DNA from: Pasteurellaceae bacterium LFhippo2
GTDB taxonomy: Bacteria; Pseudomonadota; Gammaproteobacteria; Enterobacterales; Pasteurellaceae
Assembly: GCA_029852775.1 (NCBI GenBank)
Contig: LEKJ01000028.1
Span: 124,001-188,000, forward strand
Reading direction: 5' to 3'
Length of the DNA: 64,000 bases
Part shown: positions 9,179 through 18,157 of the stretch, piece after piece
How positions within the stretch are numbered: the stretch's first letter is position 1
Layout of the letters: each line of letters opens with the position of its first letter
The notes under the pieces: generated by a model
What the model was told of the DNA's origin: nothing
What the model saw: the letters and a program-made list of their open reading frames with translations, nothing else
Databases searched by the model: none
Program-made: the position numbers and the translations under genes

Positions 9179-9200
9179 AAGCACCGGAAGGTGCTTTTTT
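9179..9200 (+). terminator. Terminator of cvpA-purF
   Basis: AAGCACC (9179-9185), tetraloop GGAA, GGTGCTT (9190-9196), then T to 9200. Confidence 0.95.
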
Positions 9201-9209
9201 GATGAATAA

Positions 9210-9239
9210 TTGACTAGAAGAGAGAGGAGAATATAGAAT
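9210..9239 (+). promoter_or_regulatory. Promoter of the higBA-2 pair
   Basis: TTGACT (9210-9215), 18-base spacer, TAGAAT (9234-9239), then a strong AGGAGGG ribosome site before the toxin ATG. Autorepression by HigA at this promoter is expected from the family, not seen. Confidence 0.6.
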
Positions 9240-9261
9240 ACGATTTATAGGAGGGAATAAA

Positions 9262-9600
9262 ATGAATTTACTATTTATTGAACTTTCATTTTTTGCTAAA
9301 TATAGAGCAGAAAACTTAACGGACGAAGAATACCGGGCATTACAAAATGAATTATTAGAAAATCCAGAAAAAGGAGAAGTAATGCAAGGATTAAGTGGAT
9401 TAAGAAAATTGAGAATTGCTGATAGTAAACGACAAAAGGGGAAAAGAGGGGGCGCAAGGGTTATTTACTATTACTTTTCAATGAAGGAAACGATTTACTT
9501 TTTTACTGCCTATGGTAAAAATGAAATGGAAGATTTGAATACTGAACAACGTAATATATTAAAATCAATTGTTGATTTAATTAAAAATAAAGAGGGATAA
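9262..9600 (+). CDS. higB-2: HigB-2 family toxin (RelE superfamily ribosome-dependent mRNA interferase)
   Basis: A 112-residue basic protein. Its sequence closely follows Vibrio cholerae HigB-2: a KYR...L-x-DEEYR start, NPEKGEVMQGLSGLRKLRIA, KRGGARVIYYYF and the ending YFFTAYGKNEMEDL. Such toxins cut mRNA on the ribosome. The toxin gene comes first, as is usual for hig loci, with the antitoxin gene 3 bases downstream. Codon use is more AT-rich than in purF and fadI on either side, consistent with acquisition. Activity is not shown; the basic residues expected of the active face are present. Confidence 0.9.
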   Translation: MNLLFIELSFFAKYRAENLTDEEYRALQNELLENPEKGEVMQGLSGLRKLRIADSKRQKGKRGGARVIYYYFSMKETIYFFTAYGKNEMEDLNTEQRNILKSIVDLIKNKEG

Positions 9601-9603
9601 AAG

Positions 9604-9933
9604 ATGAAAAAACGAAATTTATTCAATGAGCTAATGCAAGGGCTTGAAGAAATGCAAGCTCACCTAAACGGCGAAATTGAATTACCAAGCTATACTTTAT
9701 CTCGTCCAAATATAAATAAGAGTGAGAATATTGAGGCTGAAGAGTTAAAAAATATTCGTAGCAATTTAAACCTTTCACAACGAGTATTCAGTGAGTTATT
9801 AAAAACCAATGTGAAAACTTACCAAAAATGGGAGTTAGGCAAAAGTAAACCGAATCAACTGGCTGTATTTTTTATTAGATTAGCGGAACGTGATCCTGAT
9901 TTATTTTATACCGTTGTTAATACGAAAGTATGA
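9604..9933 (+). CDS. higA-2: HigA-2 family antitoxin (HTH)
   Basis: A 109-residue protein with an N-terminal stretch resembling the toxin-binding end of V. cholerae HigA-2 (KRNLFNELMQGLEE) and a C-terminal XRE-type helix-turn-helix (IRSNLNLSQRVFSELLKT, then KTYQKWELGKSKPN). It should neutralise HigB-2 and repress the operon. Starts 3 bases after the toxin stop, so the two are cotranscribed and probably translationally coupled. A terminator follows. Confidence 0.9.
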   Translation: MKKRNLFNELMQGLEEMQAHLNGEIELPSYTLSRPNINKSENIEAEELKNIRSNLNLSQRVFSELLKTNVKTYQKWELGKSKPNQLAVFFIRLAERDPDLFYTVVNTKV

Positions 9934-9953
9934 CTTCTCTAAATTTTTTATTT

Positions 9954-9974
9954 AAGCGCCTAAGGGCGCTTTTT
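9954..9974 (+). terminator. Terminator of higBA-2
   Basis: AAGCGCC (9954-9960), loop TAAG, GGCGCTT (9965-9971), then T. Confidence 0.92.
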
Positions 9975-9977
9975 CTA

Positions 9978-9986
9978 TGCTAAAAT
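9978..9986 (+). promoter_or_regulatory. Extended -10 promoter of fadI
   Basis: TGCTAAAAT is an extended -10 element just past the higBA-2 terminator. No clear -35 is seen; the leader to the fadI ATG is about 42 nt. I see no FadR-like operator. Confidence 0.5.
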
Positions 9987-10035
9987 CTCGCCATTTTCAG
10001 CAATAAATCACATAATCATCTCTTAAGGAACCACA

Positions 10036-11340
10036 ATGGCAAAACAGAATATTCTCACCGCAAGTGGCGAGCGCATTGCGATTGTTTCAGGATTAAGAAC
10101 TCCCTTTGTGCAACGCGATACGGGATTCAAATCATCTTATGCTACAGATTTAGGCACAATGGTTACAAATGAACTATTGAGCCGTATTGCACTAGATCAT
10201 CAACTTGTGGAACAACTTGTTTTTGGACAAGTTATTCAACAACCAGATATTCCAAATCCTGCCCGTGAAATTGCCCTTGCGCTTGATATGCCTTATTTAC
10301 AGGCATATACCTTAAGTAGCTCTTGCCTTTCGGGATTGCAAGCGTTAGTTAATGTAACGGGGAGTATCGTCAGTGGGTCTATTTCTGTCGGGATTGCAGG
10401 AGGGGCGGATTCTATCTCAAATGCGCCTTTTAGCATTAGTCCACAAGTGGTGAATAAACTGAAAGCGATTTTCAAAGCCCCGACTTTAGATGAAAAATAT
10501 CATCTTTTCCGCAAATTCTCTTGGCGAGATCTCAAACCGCACGGCGTTAATTTAAAAGATTATATGACGCAAATGTCAGTGGCGGAAATTTCAGAGCAGA
10601 TGGCTCAGCAATATCATATTAGTCGCCAAGCACAAGACGATTACGCAAGAGAATCTCATATTAAAGCACAAAATGCGTGGAAATTAGGTCTTTTAAAAGA
10701 AGAAGTTATGCCATCGTATCCGCGCCCTTATACGGATTTTGTGGTGTCGGATACGTTAATTTCAGCCGCAACGCGAGAAAATTATTACCAACGTTTTTCG
10801 CCTATCGTCAATAAAAATTACGCGACAGTCACAGACGCAAATCTTCCGCGCCCAGTAGATGGTGCTGCGGCGGTATTAGTTATGCGTGAAAATAAAGCCA
10901 AAGAATTGGGCCTAACGCCATTGGGCTATATTCGTAGCTATGCGATTACAGGGAATGATATTTGGCAGAATATGTTTATGGGTTCGGTTATTGCAACAAA
11001 TCAAGCTTTGGAACGTGCCAATATGACCTTAAAAGATATGGATTACATCGACATCCACGAAACGTCGGCAAGTCAAATGTTAGTGAACTTACAACTATTT
11101 GAATCAAATGAATTTGCAAAAAATTCGCTAAATCGAACCGGTTGTTTAGGGGAGATTGATCGTGATAAGTTGAATCATTTAGGTGGTTCTATTGCTTTTG
11201 GTAATCCACGCGCGGCAACGAGTTTACGTACATTGATTCAATCTCTTAATGCCTTAAAACGTAAAGGCGGGGGTGTAAGTTTAGTTGCGTCTAGTGGCTT
11301 AGGCGGTTTAGGTTCAGCAATGATTCTTGAAAGTGAGTAA
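10036..11340 (+). CDS. fadI: FadI-family thiolase with two active-site residues replaced
   Basis: Beta subunit of a trifunctional beta-oxidation complex; normally cleaves 3-ketoacyl-CoA with CoA. The 434 residues align end to end with E. coli FadI (436). The nucleophile is present as Cys97 (SSSCLSG), and His341 keeps the H of HEAF (here HETSAS). However, the GHPFAATG motif reads GNPRAATS (Asn390 in place of the catalytic His) and the CAAGGLG motif reads SGLGGLG (Ser420 in place of the catalytic Cys). Thiolase activity is therefore doubtful although the fold and the gene are intact. It is cotranscribed with fadJ, 10 bases downstream. Confidence 0.85.
   Translation: MAKQNILTASGERIAIVSGLRTPFVQRDTGFKSSYATDLGTMVTNELLSRIALDHQLVEQLVFGQVIQQPDIPNPAREIALALDMPYLQAYTLSSSCLSGLQALVNVTGSIVSGSISVGIAGGADSISNAPFSISPQVVNKLKAIFKAPTLDEKYHLFRKFSWRDLKPHGVNLKDYMTQMSVAEISEQMAQQYHISRQAQDDYARESHIKAQNAWKLGLLKEEVMPSYPRPYTDFVVSDTLISAATRENYYQRFSPIVNKNYATVTDANLPRPVDGAAAVLVMRENKAKELGLTPLGYIRSYAITGNDIWQNMFMGSVIATNQALERANMTLKDMDYIDIHETSASQMLVNLQLFESNEFAKNSLNRTGCLGEIDRDKLNHLGGSIAFGNPRAATSLRTLIQSLNALKRKGGGVSLVASSGLGGLGSAMILESE
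11113..11145 (-). repeat. Uptake-signal-like sequence, CAACCGGT version
   Basis: On the minus strand ACAACCGGT, an AT-rich spacer, then TTTTTTGCAAATT; inside fadI near its 3' end. Confidence 0.5.
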
Positions 11341-11350
11341 GGAGTAGCAA

Positions 11351-13471
11351 ATGACAGAACAACAAAATTCAACACCTGCTTCATTTCAGATTGAAATTGA
11401 TGACAATCGTATTGCGGTGGTTAGTATTAATGTGGTTAACGAATCGCAGAACTGGCTATCCGATGGTTTTATTGAAGAACTGCGTGATGTAATGGGTTCC
11501 GCTATTTATAACCAAGCACGCGGTTTAATTTTTGTTTCCAGCAAGGCAAAAAACTTTATTCAAGGTTATAAATTAGAGCAACTTCGTACTAAAACTGATG
11601 ATGAAATTAAGGCATTTTCACGTGAAGCCCAACTGGTAATGCGTGAAATTAACACCTTAAAAATGCCCGTGATTGCGGTGATTGACGGTGAGTGTTTTGG
11701 AGTTGGCTTAGAACTTGCTTTGGCTTGTGATTATCGAATTGCCAGTGAAGAAAGTTACACCAAATTTGCGATGCCACAGGTGCGTTCAGGGATTTTACCT
11801 TTTGCGGGCGGAACTCAACGTTTACCGCGTTTGTTAGGCCTTAAAAAGGGCACAACAATGTTGGTTTCAGGGCAGAAGATTGGGGCTGAACGAGCGTTGG
11901 AAATCGGCTTAGTGGATAAGCTTATTCCGGCAAGTAACCTGTTTGAAAGTGCGTATAACTTGCTTGTAAATAACCAAATTCAGAAAATCGATTATAAAAA
12001 TCCGATTGAACGTTGCAAACGGGTGCGCAAGCAAGTTGAAGGTAACAAATTTATCCGACAAAAATATTTGGATTATATTGAGAACCGCATTTGGCACAAA
12101 TATTTTGGTAACTACCCAGCGGTTAGCTCGATTTTGGAAATGTTAAAAGAACCGCATTTCAAACAAGGTTTAGAGCTAGAGCAAAAATGTTTGGTCGATC
12201 TTCTAAGGACTGAGCAAGCGAGTGTGTTGATTAACCTTAAGCAGAGTGAGCGCAATATTAAGCAACAGTATAATCAGCGTGCGCAAGTAAAAGATGTTCA
12301 ACAAGTGAGCATTTTAGGCAGTGGTTATATGGGCGCTGGCATTGCTTATTTAACCGCAAGCAAGGCTCAAATTCCTGTTCGCATTAAGGATATTCATCCA
12401 TCAGAAATTCAAAAAGCGCTACAAACTTGCTATAAATTAATGCAAGGCGCAATGAAACGTAAACAGCTATCACACGGGCAAATGATTCAACGAATGAATC
12501 TAATTACTGGTGGTGAGCGTCTGGTGGCTGCGCAATCAACGGATCTTGTGATTGAAGCGGTTTATGAAAATTTGGAGCTAAAACAGCAGATGGTGCAAGA
12601 GAGTGAGAACTATTATAGCGAAGAGACAATTTTTGCTTCGAATACGTCCACATTCTCGATCAAGGACATTGCTTCGGTGGCAAAACGCCCTGAAAATGTG
12701 ATCGGTTTTCACTATTTTAGCCCTGTGACTAAGCGTCAAATGGTGGAAATTATCCCACACGAAGCGACTAGCAAAAAAACTATCGCAACGGCGATTCACT
12801 TTGCGATTCAACAAGGCAAAATTCCGCTTTTAGTAGCAGATAAAGAAGGTTTCTTTATCAATCGCGTATTAACGCCATTTTTATTAGAAGCGATTCAATG
12901 TCTGGTTGAAGGCGAATCTATTGAATTTATTGATCGGTCACTGCAAGAATTTGGCTTCAAACTTGGGCCATTAGAAATGATTGATGATATGGGGTTAGAT
13001 GTACTTGTGAAGTCAAATCCTGCAATGGTTCGAGAGCTAGGTGCTCGTTTTAAATTGCCTGAAAACATTGGATTGTTAATTAAGAATGATCGTAAAGGCC
13101 GTAAAAACAAACGTGGTTTCTATATGTATGATTCAAAAGGCACTCGCTTGCAAGAAGATAAGAGTATCTATCACGTAATGGAAACTATTGCGCGTAATGA
13201 TCTGGAATCTGAACAAATTGCACGCCGTTGTATTTTACGAATGATTAATGAAGCTTGCTGGTGCTTGCAGGACAACGTGATTCTTTCCAAAGATGAAGGA
13301 AACGTGGCGTCAGTTCTAGGCTTTGATTTCCCAGATTTCCGTGGCGGTATCTATGCCTATATTGACAAAATCGGCGCAAAAGAGATCGTCAGCCAACTGC
13401 GCAAACACACTCAAATTTATGGCGCTCGTTTCGAACCTTGTGAGTGGTTGTTGGAACAGGCAGAAAGCTAA
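11351..13471 (+). CDS. fadJ: FadJ-family enoyl-CoA hydratase/3-hydroxyacyl-CoA dehydrogenase, hydratase site altered
   Basis: Alpha subunit partner of FadI, 706 residues (E. coli 714). The N-terminal crotonase domain keeps Glu121 (GLELALAC) but has Gln143 where the second catalytic Glu should be (MPQVRSG for LPEVQLG), and the AGADI oxyanion segment reads QGYKL. The dehydrogenase domain looks intact: NAD loop LGSGYMGAGIAY, NTST, catalytic His in GFHYFSP, Glu in VEIIPH, and Asn in GFFINRVL. Predicted outcome: a working NAD-dependent dehydrogenase with an impaired hydratase. No fadD or fadE is nearby. The frame is open and well conserved, which argues against simple decay. Confidence 0.87.
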   Translation: MTEQQNSTPASFQIEIDDNRIAVVSINVVNESQNWLSDGFIEELRDVMGSAIYNQARGLIFVSSKAKNFIQGYKLEQLRTKTDDEIKAFSREAQLVMREINTLKMPVIAVIDGECFGVGLELALACDYRIASEESYTKFAMPQVRSGILPFAGGTQRLPRLLGLKKGTTMLVSGQKIGAERALEIGLVDKLIPASNLFESAYNLLVNNQIQKIDYKNPIERCKRVRKQVEGNKFIRQKYLDYIENRIWHKYFGNYPAVSSILEMLKEPHFKQGLELEQKCLVDLLRTEQASVLINLKQSERNIKQQYNQRAQVKDVQQVSILGSGYMGAGIAYLTASKAQIPVRIKDIHPSEIQKALQTCYKLMQGAMKRKQLSHGQMIQRMNLITGGERLVAAQSTDLVIEAVYENLELKQQMVQESENYYSEETIFASNTSTFSIKDIASVAKRPENVIGFHYFSPVTKRQMVEIIPHEATSKKTIATAIHFAIQQGKIPLLVADKEGFFINRVLTPFLLEAIQCLVEGESIEFIDRSLQEFGFKLGPLEMIDDMGLDVLVKSNPAMVRELGARFKLPENIGLLIKNDRKGRKNKRGFYMYDSKGTRLQEDKSIYHVMETIARNDLESEQIARRCILRMINEACWCLQDNVILSKDEGNVASVLGFDFPDFRGGIYAYIDKIGAKEIVSQLRKHTQIYGARFEPCEWLLEQAES

Positions 13472-13480
13472 AAACTTATT

Positions 13481-13508
13481 GCTCTCTTAATTTTAGAGAG
13501 CATAATTT
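13481..13508 (+). terminator. Probable terminator of fadIJ
   Basis: GCTCTCT (13481-13487) and AGAGAGC (13495-13501) form a 7-bp stem followed by ATAATTTTTATTT. Moderate strength, so read-through into the next gene is possible. Confidence 0.6.
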
Positions 13509-13529
13509 TTATTTAATTTAGGAGCAAAA

Positions 13530-14837
13530 ATGAAATTATCAAAAATCGCTGGCGTAGTGATCGCCGTTGTTGGCGTTGTTGCAGCTGGGGGTAGCTGGTA
13601 CACAGGCAAACAGGTTGAAGAACGTTATCAAGAGATATTGGCAAAAGCAAACAAACAGCTTAAAAGCCTTGAAGAGCAAGGTATTCAAGCAGAAATTGCG
13701 AATGCTAATATTAAGCGTGGTTTATTTAGTTCAGATGTGACTTACCAATTAAAAGCTAAAATTGATGGAAAAGATTATGTCGCAGCAGGTAATGACACTC
13801 TATATCACGGTCCATTACCGTTAAATCGTTTAACACAAGGAAAATTTGTTCCAGTACTTGCCAGTGCGAAAAGCAAATTAGCGGCAGTGTCTGAGGATTT
13901 AAAATCAGCTTTTAATGGCTCGGATATTTTAGAAGGGCAGAGTGAATTTAGTTATGCTGGCGATGTTACTGCAGATATTAAGATGAAATCGTGGGCATTA
14001 GCGGATGGTTCTTTAGCTTTAGGCGACTCTGAATATGCGGGTAGTTTTAATGTTAATTCAAAATATGCGGAATTAAGTGAAGGCGATTTTGATTTCAAAA
14101 TTTCGTCTTTAAAGTTAGCAGATGACACAAATCCAGATGTGATGATAGCGGTGGATAACCTTGAAGTTAAAGGCGAGAGCCGTATTAAAGGAGAGCGCTA
14201 TATAAGCCCTGCAAAATTAAATGGGCAAATCTCAATGCAGTCAAAATCTTCTCAATATGTGGCAAATTTGGGGAAATTGACTCTTGATTTAGATTTAGAT
14301 GTAGACGCAAAAGCGATGGATGAATTGATTCCATATTCAAATGAAGCAGTGCCATTTAATTCTAATGAGGCTTCAAAAGCGTTTGAGAATTTATTTAGCA
14401 AAGGTTTAGATCTTAAGCTCAAAGAGTTCTCTTTGGATAATGCAAAAGGTAAAAGCCATTTTAATTTGCTTTTAGGATTGAAGAGTTTTAATGCAGCTGA
14501 ACTCAATGATTTAAATAAGATTTTAGCGACATTTAAGCCATCTTCTTTAGACGTGAATTTAAATTTAAAAGCGCTAGAGCAGTTATCGACGGATCTTGCT
14601 CGTTTACAAGGCGTAGATGAATCGGAAGCAGTCGCTTCAGCACAATCAATGGTTTCTGAGTTAGTAAACAGCGCAAAACAGAGCTTTGGCTTAGCGAAAG
14701 TTGACGCTGAAAGTGTGAAGATCAATATTAAAGTTGAGAATGGTAAAGTTGCAATTAATGATAAAGAGATGTCAGAATCAGAGCTACAAGGCTTGATGTT
14801 TATGTTGATGTTAGGGGCTGGATCTTTAGGTCTTTAG
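13530..14837 (+). CDS. ydgA: YdgA-family (DUF945) envelope protein
   Basis: A 435-residue protein with one N-terminal hydrophobic segment (residues 5-22) that anchors or exports it, followed by a long domain made of repeated beta-strand-like units. The start (membrane segment, then YTGKQVEERYQEILAKAN) and composition match the YdgA/DUF945 family. The function in enterobacteria is not settled, with reported links to the envelope. The ATG follows AGGAG. It could be read through from fadJ. The call rests on family resemblance only. Confidence 0.75.
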   Translation: MKLSKIAGVVIAVVGVVAAGGSWYTGKQVEERYQEILAKANKQLKSLEEQGIQAEIANANIKRGLFSSDVTYQLKAKIDGKDYVAAGNDTLYHGPLPLNRLTQGKFVPVLASAKSKLAAVSEDLKSAFNGSDILEGQSEFSYAGDVTADIKMKSWALADGSLALGDSEYAGSFNVNSKYAELSEGDFDFKISSLKLADDTNPDVMIAVDNLEVKGESRIKGERYISPAKLNGQISMQSKSSQYVANLGKLTLDLDLDVDAKAMDELIPYSNEAVPFNSNEASKAFENLFSKGLDLKLKEFSLDNAKGKSHFNLLLGLKSFNAAELNDLNKILATFKPSSLDVNLNLKALEQLSTDLARLQGVDESEAVASAQSMVSELVNSAKQSFGLAKVDAESVKINIKVENGKVAINDKEMSESELQGLMFMLMLGAGSLGL

Positions 14838-14870
14838 TCATTTAAATTTGCAAAATATTAAATAAAAAAG

Positions 14871-14898
14871 AGCGCTTGTTGTTGAAACAAGCGCTTTT
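14871..14898. terminator. Bidirectional terminator between ydgA and queA
   Basis: AGCGCTTGTT (14871-14880) pairs with AACAAGCGCT (14886-14895). It has A residues before and T after, so it serves both converging genes. Confidence 0.9.
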
Positions 14899-14908
14899 AG
14901 TTAGGCCG

Positions 14909-15994
14909 TTAAGGAACATCCTTTAACGCATTTGGATTTTTATTGATAAACATTGCGTCACCATAGCTGAAGAAACGGTACTTCTGCTCAACAGCGTGTT
15001 GATAAGCGTTCATACAGTTACGATAACCAGCAAAAGCTGAAACTAACATAATCAATGTCGATTCAGGCAAATGGAAATTAGTGACTAGAGCGTCAACCAC
15101 CTTAAATGTTTTACCTGGGTATAAGAAAATCGATGTATCAGAATAGAATGGTGCAATCAATTTTCCTTCTTTTTCAGCGGCTTGTGCTGCGCTTTCGATA
15201 GAGCGCACAGACGTTGTTCCCACACAAATCACACGCTTACCTTTTGCTTTGGTTTCCAAAATTTTATCAACGACTTCTTGGCTCACTTCTGCATATTCCG
15301 CGTGCATTTTATGTTCTTCAATTGTATCAACACGAACTGGCTGGAAAGTCCCTGCGCCAACGTGAAGCGTGACAAAAGCGGTATTAATACCTTTTTCTGC
15401 AAATTTAGCCAACGTATCATTATCAAAATGTAAGCCAGCTGTTGGCGCGGCAACCGCACCTAAAACCTTGCTATAAACCGTTTGATAGCGCTCTTGGTCG
15501 GCGTCTTCATCAGGGCGGTCGATATAAGGGGGCAAAGGCATATGACCAGCCTGTTGTAGAAGATCGAACAGTGGTGTCGCTGAGTCAAACTCTAATTCAA
15601 ATAGGGTATCGTGGCGAGCAACCATTGTCGCTTTAAAACCATTGCCTTCGCCTAATTTATCCTCACCAAAAAACAGCTCTGCGCCTTCTTTTGGCGCTTT
15701 TGACGAGCGAACGTGCGCCAGACAGCGGTGAGCGTCTAAAACGCGTTCAACTAGCATTTCAACTTTGCCACCGCTTGCTTTACGGCCATAAACACGAGCT
15801 GGAATTACGCGAGTATTGTTAAAGATTAACAGATCGCCTTGTTCGATATGGTTTATTAAATCGCTGAATTGTTTATCACTAAATTCGCCTGTTTCTCCGT
15901 TTAAATGGAGTAGGCGACTAGCTGTACGTTCTGTAGTTGGATAGCGAGCGATAAACTCGTCAGGAAGGTCAAAATGGAAGTCAGATACAAGCAC
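14909..15994 (-). CDS. queA: QueA, SAM:tRNA ribosyltransferase-isomerase
   Basis: Transfers and isomerises the ribose of S-adenosylmethionine onto preQ1 in tRNA, the epoxyqueuosine step of queuosine synthesis. It has 361 residues (E. coli 356), beginning [16 protein letters not shown] and carrying PTAGLHF and [10 protein letters not shown]. The start codon is GTG (15992-15994) with AAGGGG upstream. No tgt follows in this window, unlike E. coli, because convergent ydgA sits downstream. Confidence 0.97.
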   Translation of the reverse strand: MLVSDFHFDLPDEFIARYPTTERTASRLLHLNGETGEFSDKQFSDLINHIEQGDLLIFNNTRVIPARVYGRKASGGKVEMLVERVLDAHRCLAHVRSSKAPKEGAELFFGEDKLGEGNGFKATMVARHDTLFELEFDSATPLFDLLQQAGHMPLPPYIDRPDEDADQERYQTVYSKVLGAVAAPTAGLHFDNDTLAKFAEKGINTAFVTLHVGAGTFQPVRVDTIEEHKMHAEYAEVSQEVVDKILETKAKGKRVICVGTTSVRSIESAAQAAEKEGKLIAPFYSDTSIFLYPGKTFKVVDALVTNFHLPESTLIMLVSAFAGYRNCMNAYQHAVEQKYRFFSYGDAMFINKNPNALKDVP

Positions 15995-16032
15995 AACGGC
16001 CCCTTAATATAAATAAGCAATAATTTTGGAAA

Positions 16033-16065
16033 TGTGCAAATTTATACGGAAATGGGACCGCTTGC
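16033..16065 (-). repeat. Uptake-signal-like sequence, CAAGCGGT version
   Basis: On the minus strand GCAAGCGGTC, an AT-rich stretch, then AAATTTGCACA; in the gap between queA and ybhK. Confidence 0.55.
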
Positions 16066-16083
16066 AAGTAATTTAGCGCTTTC

Positions 16084-17004
16084 TTAAAGTTTACCAACCA
16101 ATTGATTAATAGCTTGGCTGAGACGTTGGCGGTCGTGGCGATAGTAAACATCATCAGCGTGAAGTTCTGTACGCAATACTTGAAGATGATCTGCTAAGAT
16201 CTCTTGTTCTTCAACGACTGTGATCACGCCATTTACACGCTGTTCACCGATTTGATTTTCAATCCAATGAATACGATCTGATAATGAAAGTAAGCCCGCA
16301 ATGCCGTGTTCTTTGGCGAGATTATCAATAAAAACAACATTAGCTTGGCTGTGCAGAATTGCTTGCTGGACTTCTTCGATCAGTAAAGTCGGCATAATAC
16401 TTGTAAAAAAGCTACCGGGCCCGAGCAGAATTAGATCGGCCTGTTTAATTTCTTCTAATGCTTCGGGTGTAGCCGATACTTTAGAGTCTAACGAAAGTGA
16501 ATAAGGAAGTTCTTCAAGCGCGTCAATAGAAACTTCACCGATAATCACTTCTCCAGAGGGCAAATTTGCAGTTAAGTGTACCGGCTGTTCAGACATCGGC
16601 ATTAATCCAACACGCACATAAAGTAAATTACGCACAAGATTAAGGCTTTCTAAAGGGCGAATATGCATATCTTCAAGAGCTTTTAGGATTAAATTGCCTA
16701 AATTATGCCCTGAAAGTTCGCCAGCGCCAGCGAATCGATATTCAAATAGTGCTGATGCGACAGTCGGTTTTACGGTGATTTGAGTTAAACAGTTACGTAA
16801 ATCTCCCCAAGCAATTCCACCGTGTTGTTCACGAATTTTGCCTGTTGAACCGCCATTGTCAGTTGTTGCAACAATACCTGTAAGCTGCTCTTTTAAGAAT
16901 GAAAGGGATGACAAAAGGCGTCCTAGTCCGTGTCCACCGCCAATGGCGACAACTTTATCTAATGTAGCTAGATTTGGGTGTGCTTTTAGTAGTTGAGCTG
17001 TCAT
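16084..17004 (-). CDS. ybhK: YvcK/YbhK-family protein (CofD-like fold)
   Basis: A 306-residue protein. The N terminus holds VVAIGGGHGLGRLL (near 18-31) and TTDNGGSTGKIREQ, the nucleotide/UDP-sugar-binding signatures of the YvcK group; LLGPGSFFTSI lies near 195. In Bacillus YvcK is needed for normal cell shape and growth on gluconeogenic carbon; the proteobacterial role is less clear. It begins 5 bases after the perM stop with no clear ribosome site of its own, so translation is probably coupled to perM. Confidence 0.9.
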   Translation of the reverse strand: MTAQLLKAHPNLATLDKVVAIGGGHGLGRLLSSLSFLKEQLTGIVATTDNGGSTGKIREQHGGIAWGDLRNCLTQITVKPTVASALFEYRFAGAGELSGHNLGNLILKALEDMHIRPLESLNLVRNLLYVRVGLMPMSEQPVHLTANLPSGEVIIGEVSIDALEELPYSLSLDSKVSATPEALEEIKQADLILLGPGSFFTSIMPTLLIEEVQQAILHSQANVVFIDNLAKEHGIAGLLSLSDRIHWIENQIGEQRVNGVITVVEEQEILADHLQVLRTELHADDVYYRHDRQRLSQAINQLVGKL

Positions 17005-17009
17005 TTTTA

Positions 17010-18089
17010 TTATCCATTAATCTCTTGTTCAGTTTCTTCATTATTAGATGGAAGGGCATTTATTACAGCTTTAACCAATGTCGCGAGTGGAATGGCGAAG
17101 AATACGCCCCAGAATCCCCATAAACCGCCAAAAATAAGTACAGCGACAATAATCGTTAATGGGTGTAGATTTACTGCTTCAGAGAATAAAAATGGCACAA
17201 CAAGGTTACCATCTAGCAATTGGCTGATGACAAAAGCAAGGAGCAGATAATAGAAATCAGGTGATAAGCCAAATTGGAACAATGCCACTAATGCGACAGG
17301 AATTGTCACTAATACCGCGCCGATATAAGGCACAAGCACAGAAAGACCTACTGCCACAGAAAGAAGCAACGGATAGCGGAGATCAAAGAATAAGAAAATA
17401 ATGTAGGTTGCAATGCCAACGATTAAAATTTCTAAGAATTTACCGCGAATGTAGTTCGCAATTTGCTGTTGCATTTCACCCCAAACACGTGTTGCTAGAA
17501 GACGGTTTTTAGGGAGTAATTTTACCATTGAATTGATAAATAGCAGCTTATCTTTGAGCAAGAAAAACACCATTAACGGCACAAGAAATGCGTAAATGCC
17601 TAATCCAACTAAACTGACTAGTGAGTTTAATGAGAAAGAGAGTAATGAGTCGCCAAAAGCAACGATTTTACTTCTCACTGCAGTCATAATTGAGTCTAGA
17701 GTTGAATAATCAATCAATTCAGGATAGTGTTCTGGCAATGCTTGTAACCAACCATTTAACAAATTCATCATCGTTGGCAAGTCCGTTAAAAAAGTCATCC
17801 CTTGCGACCATAAACTTGGTAGCATTACTACAACTAAAAATATAGACACAGAGAGAAAGCCACCTAGAACAAGTGCAAGACTAAGTAAGCGAGGAAAGCG
17901 CAGTTGTACAGTTAAAAAACGAATTGGCCATTCAAGTAAATAAGCTAAAACAATAGAAATCAATAAAGGCATTAGCAGATCGCTAAAGAAATAGATAATT
18001 CCAAAACCAACAAATAAGATCGCCAACAACGCCACAATCTGTGGGTCATTAAATTTTTGTTTATACCAATTTTGGAACATTTCAAACAT
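17010..18089 (-). CDS. perM: PerM-family AI-2E type transporter
   Basis: A 359-residue polytopic membrane protein with about seven or eight helices: a pair at the N terminus and a cluster after residue 150. The C-terminal signature includes [11 protein letters not shown] and a [10 protein letters not shown] segment. Family members are permeases; one exports autoinducer 2 in E. coli, while PerM itself has no firm substrate. The start at 18087-18089 is preferred over an upstream in-frame ATG because GGGAAG precedes it and it removes a charged extension. Cotranscribed with ybhK. Confidence 0.88.
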   Translation of the reverse strand: MFEMFQNWYKQKFNDPQIVALLAILFVGFGIIYFFSDLLMPLLISIVLAYLLEWPIRFLTVQLRFPRLLSLALVLGGFLSVSIFLVVVMLPSLWSQGMTFLTDLPTMMNLLNGWLQALPEHYPELIDYSTLDSIMTAVRSKIVAFGDSLLSFSLNSLVSLVGLGIYAFLVPLMVFFLLKDKLLFINSMVKLLPKNRLLATRVWGEMQQQIANYIRGKFLEILIVGIATYIIFLFFDLRYPLLLSVAVGLSVLVPYIGAVLVTIPVALVALFQFGLSPDFYYLLLAFVISQLLDGNLVVPFLFSEAVNLHPLTIIVAVLIFGGLWGFWGVFFAIPLATLVKAVINALPSNNEETEQEING

Positions 18090-18126
18090 TATTTCTTCCC
18101 TGTATTTTTGATTTTTATTGAAGAAA

Positions 18127-18144
18127 GGCACGCAAAAGCGTGCC
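18127..18144 (-). terminator. Hairpin after the methyltransferase gene
   Basis: GGCACGC and GCGTGCC with an AAAA loop form a perfect 7-bp stem; on the minus strand TTTCTTC follows. A weak U tract makes full termination uncertain. Confidence 0.55.
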
Positions 18145-18157
18145 GAACTATAATTTA

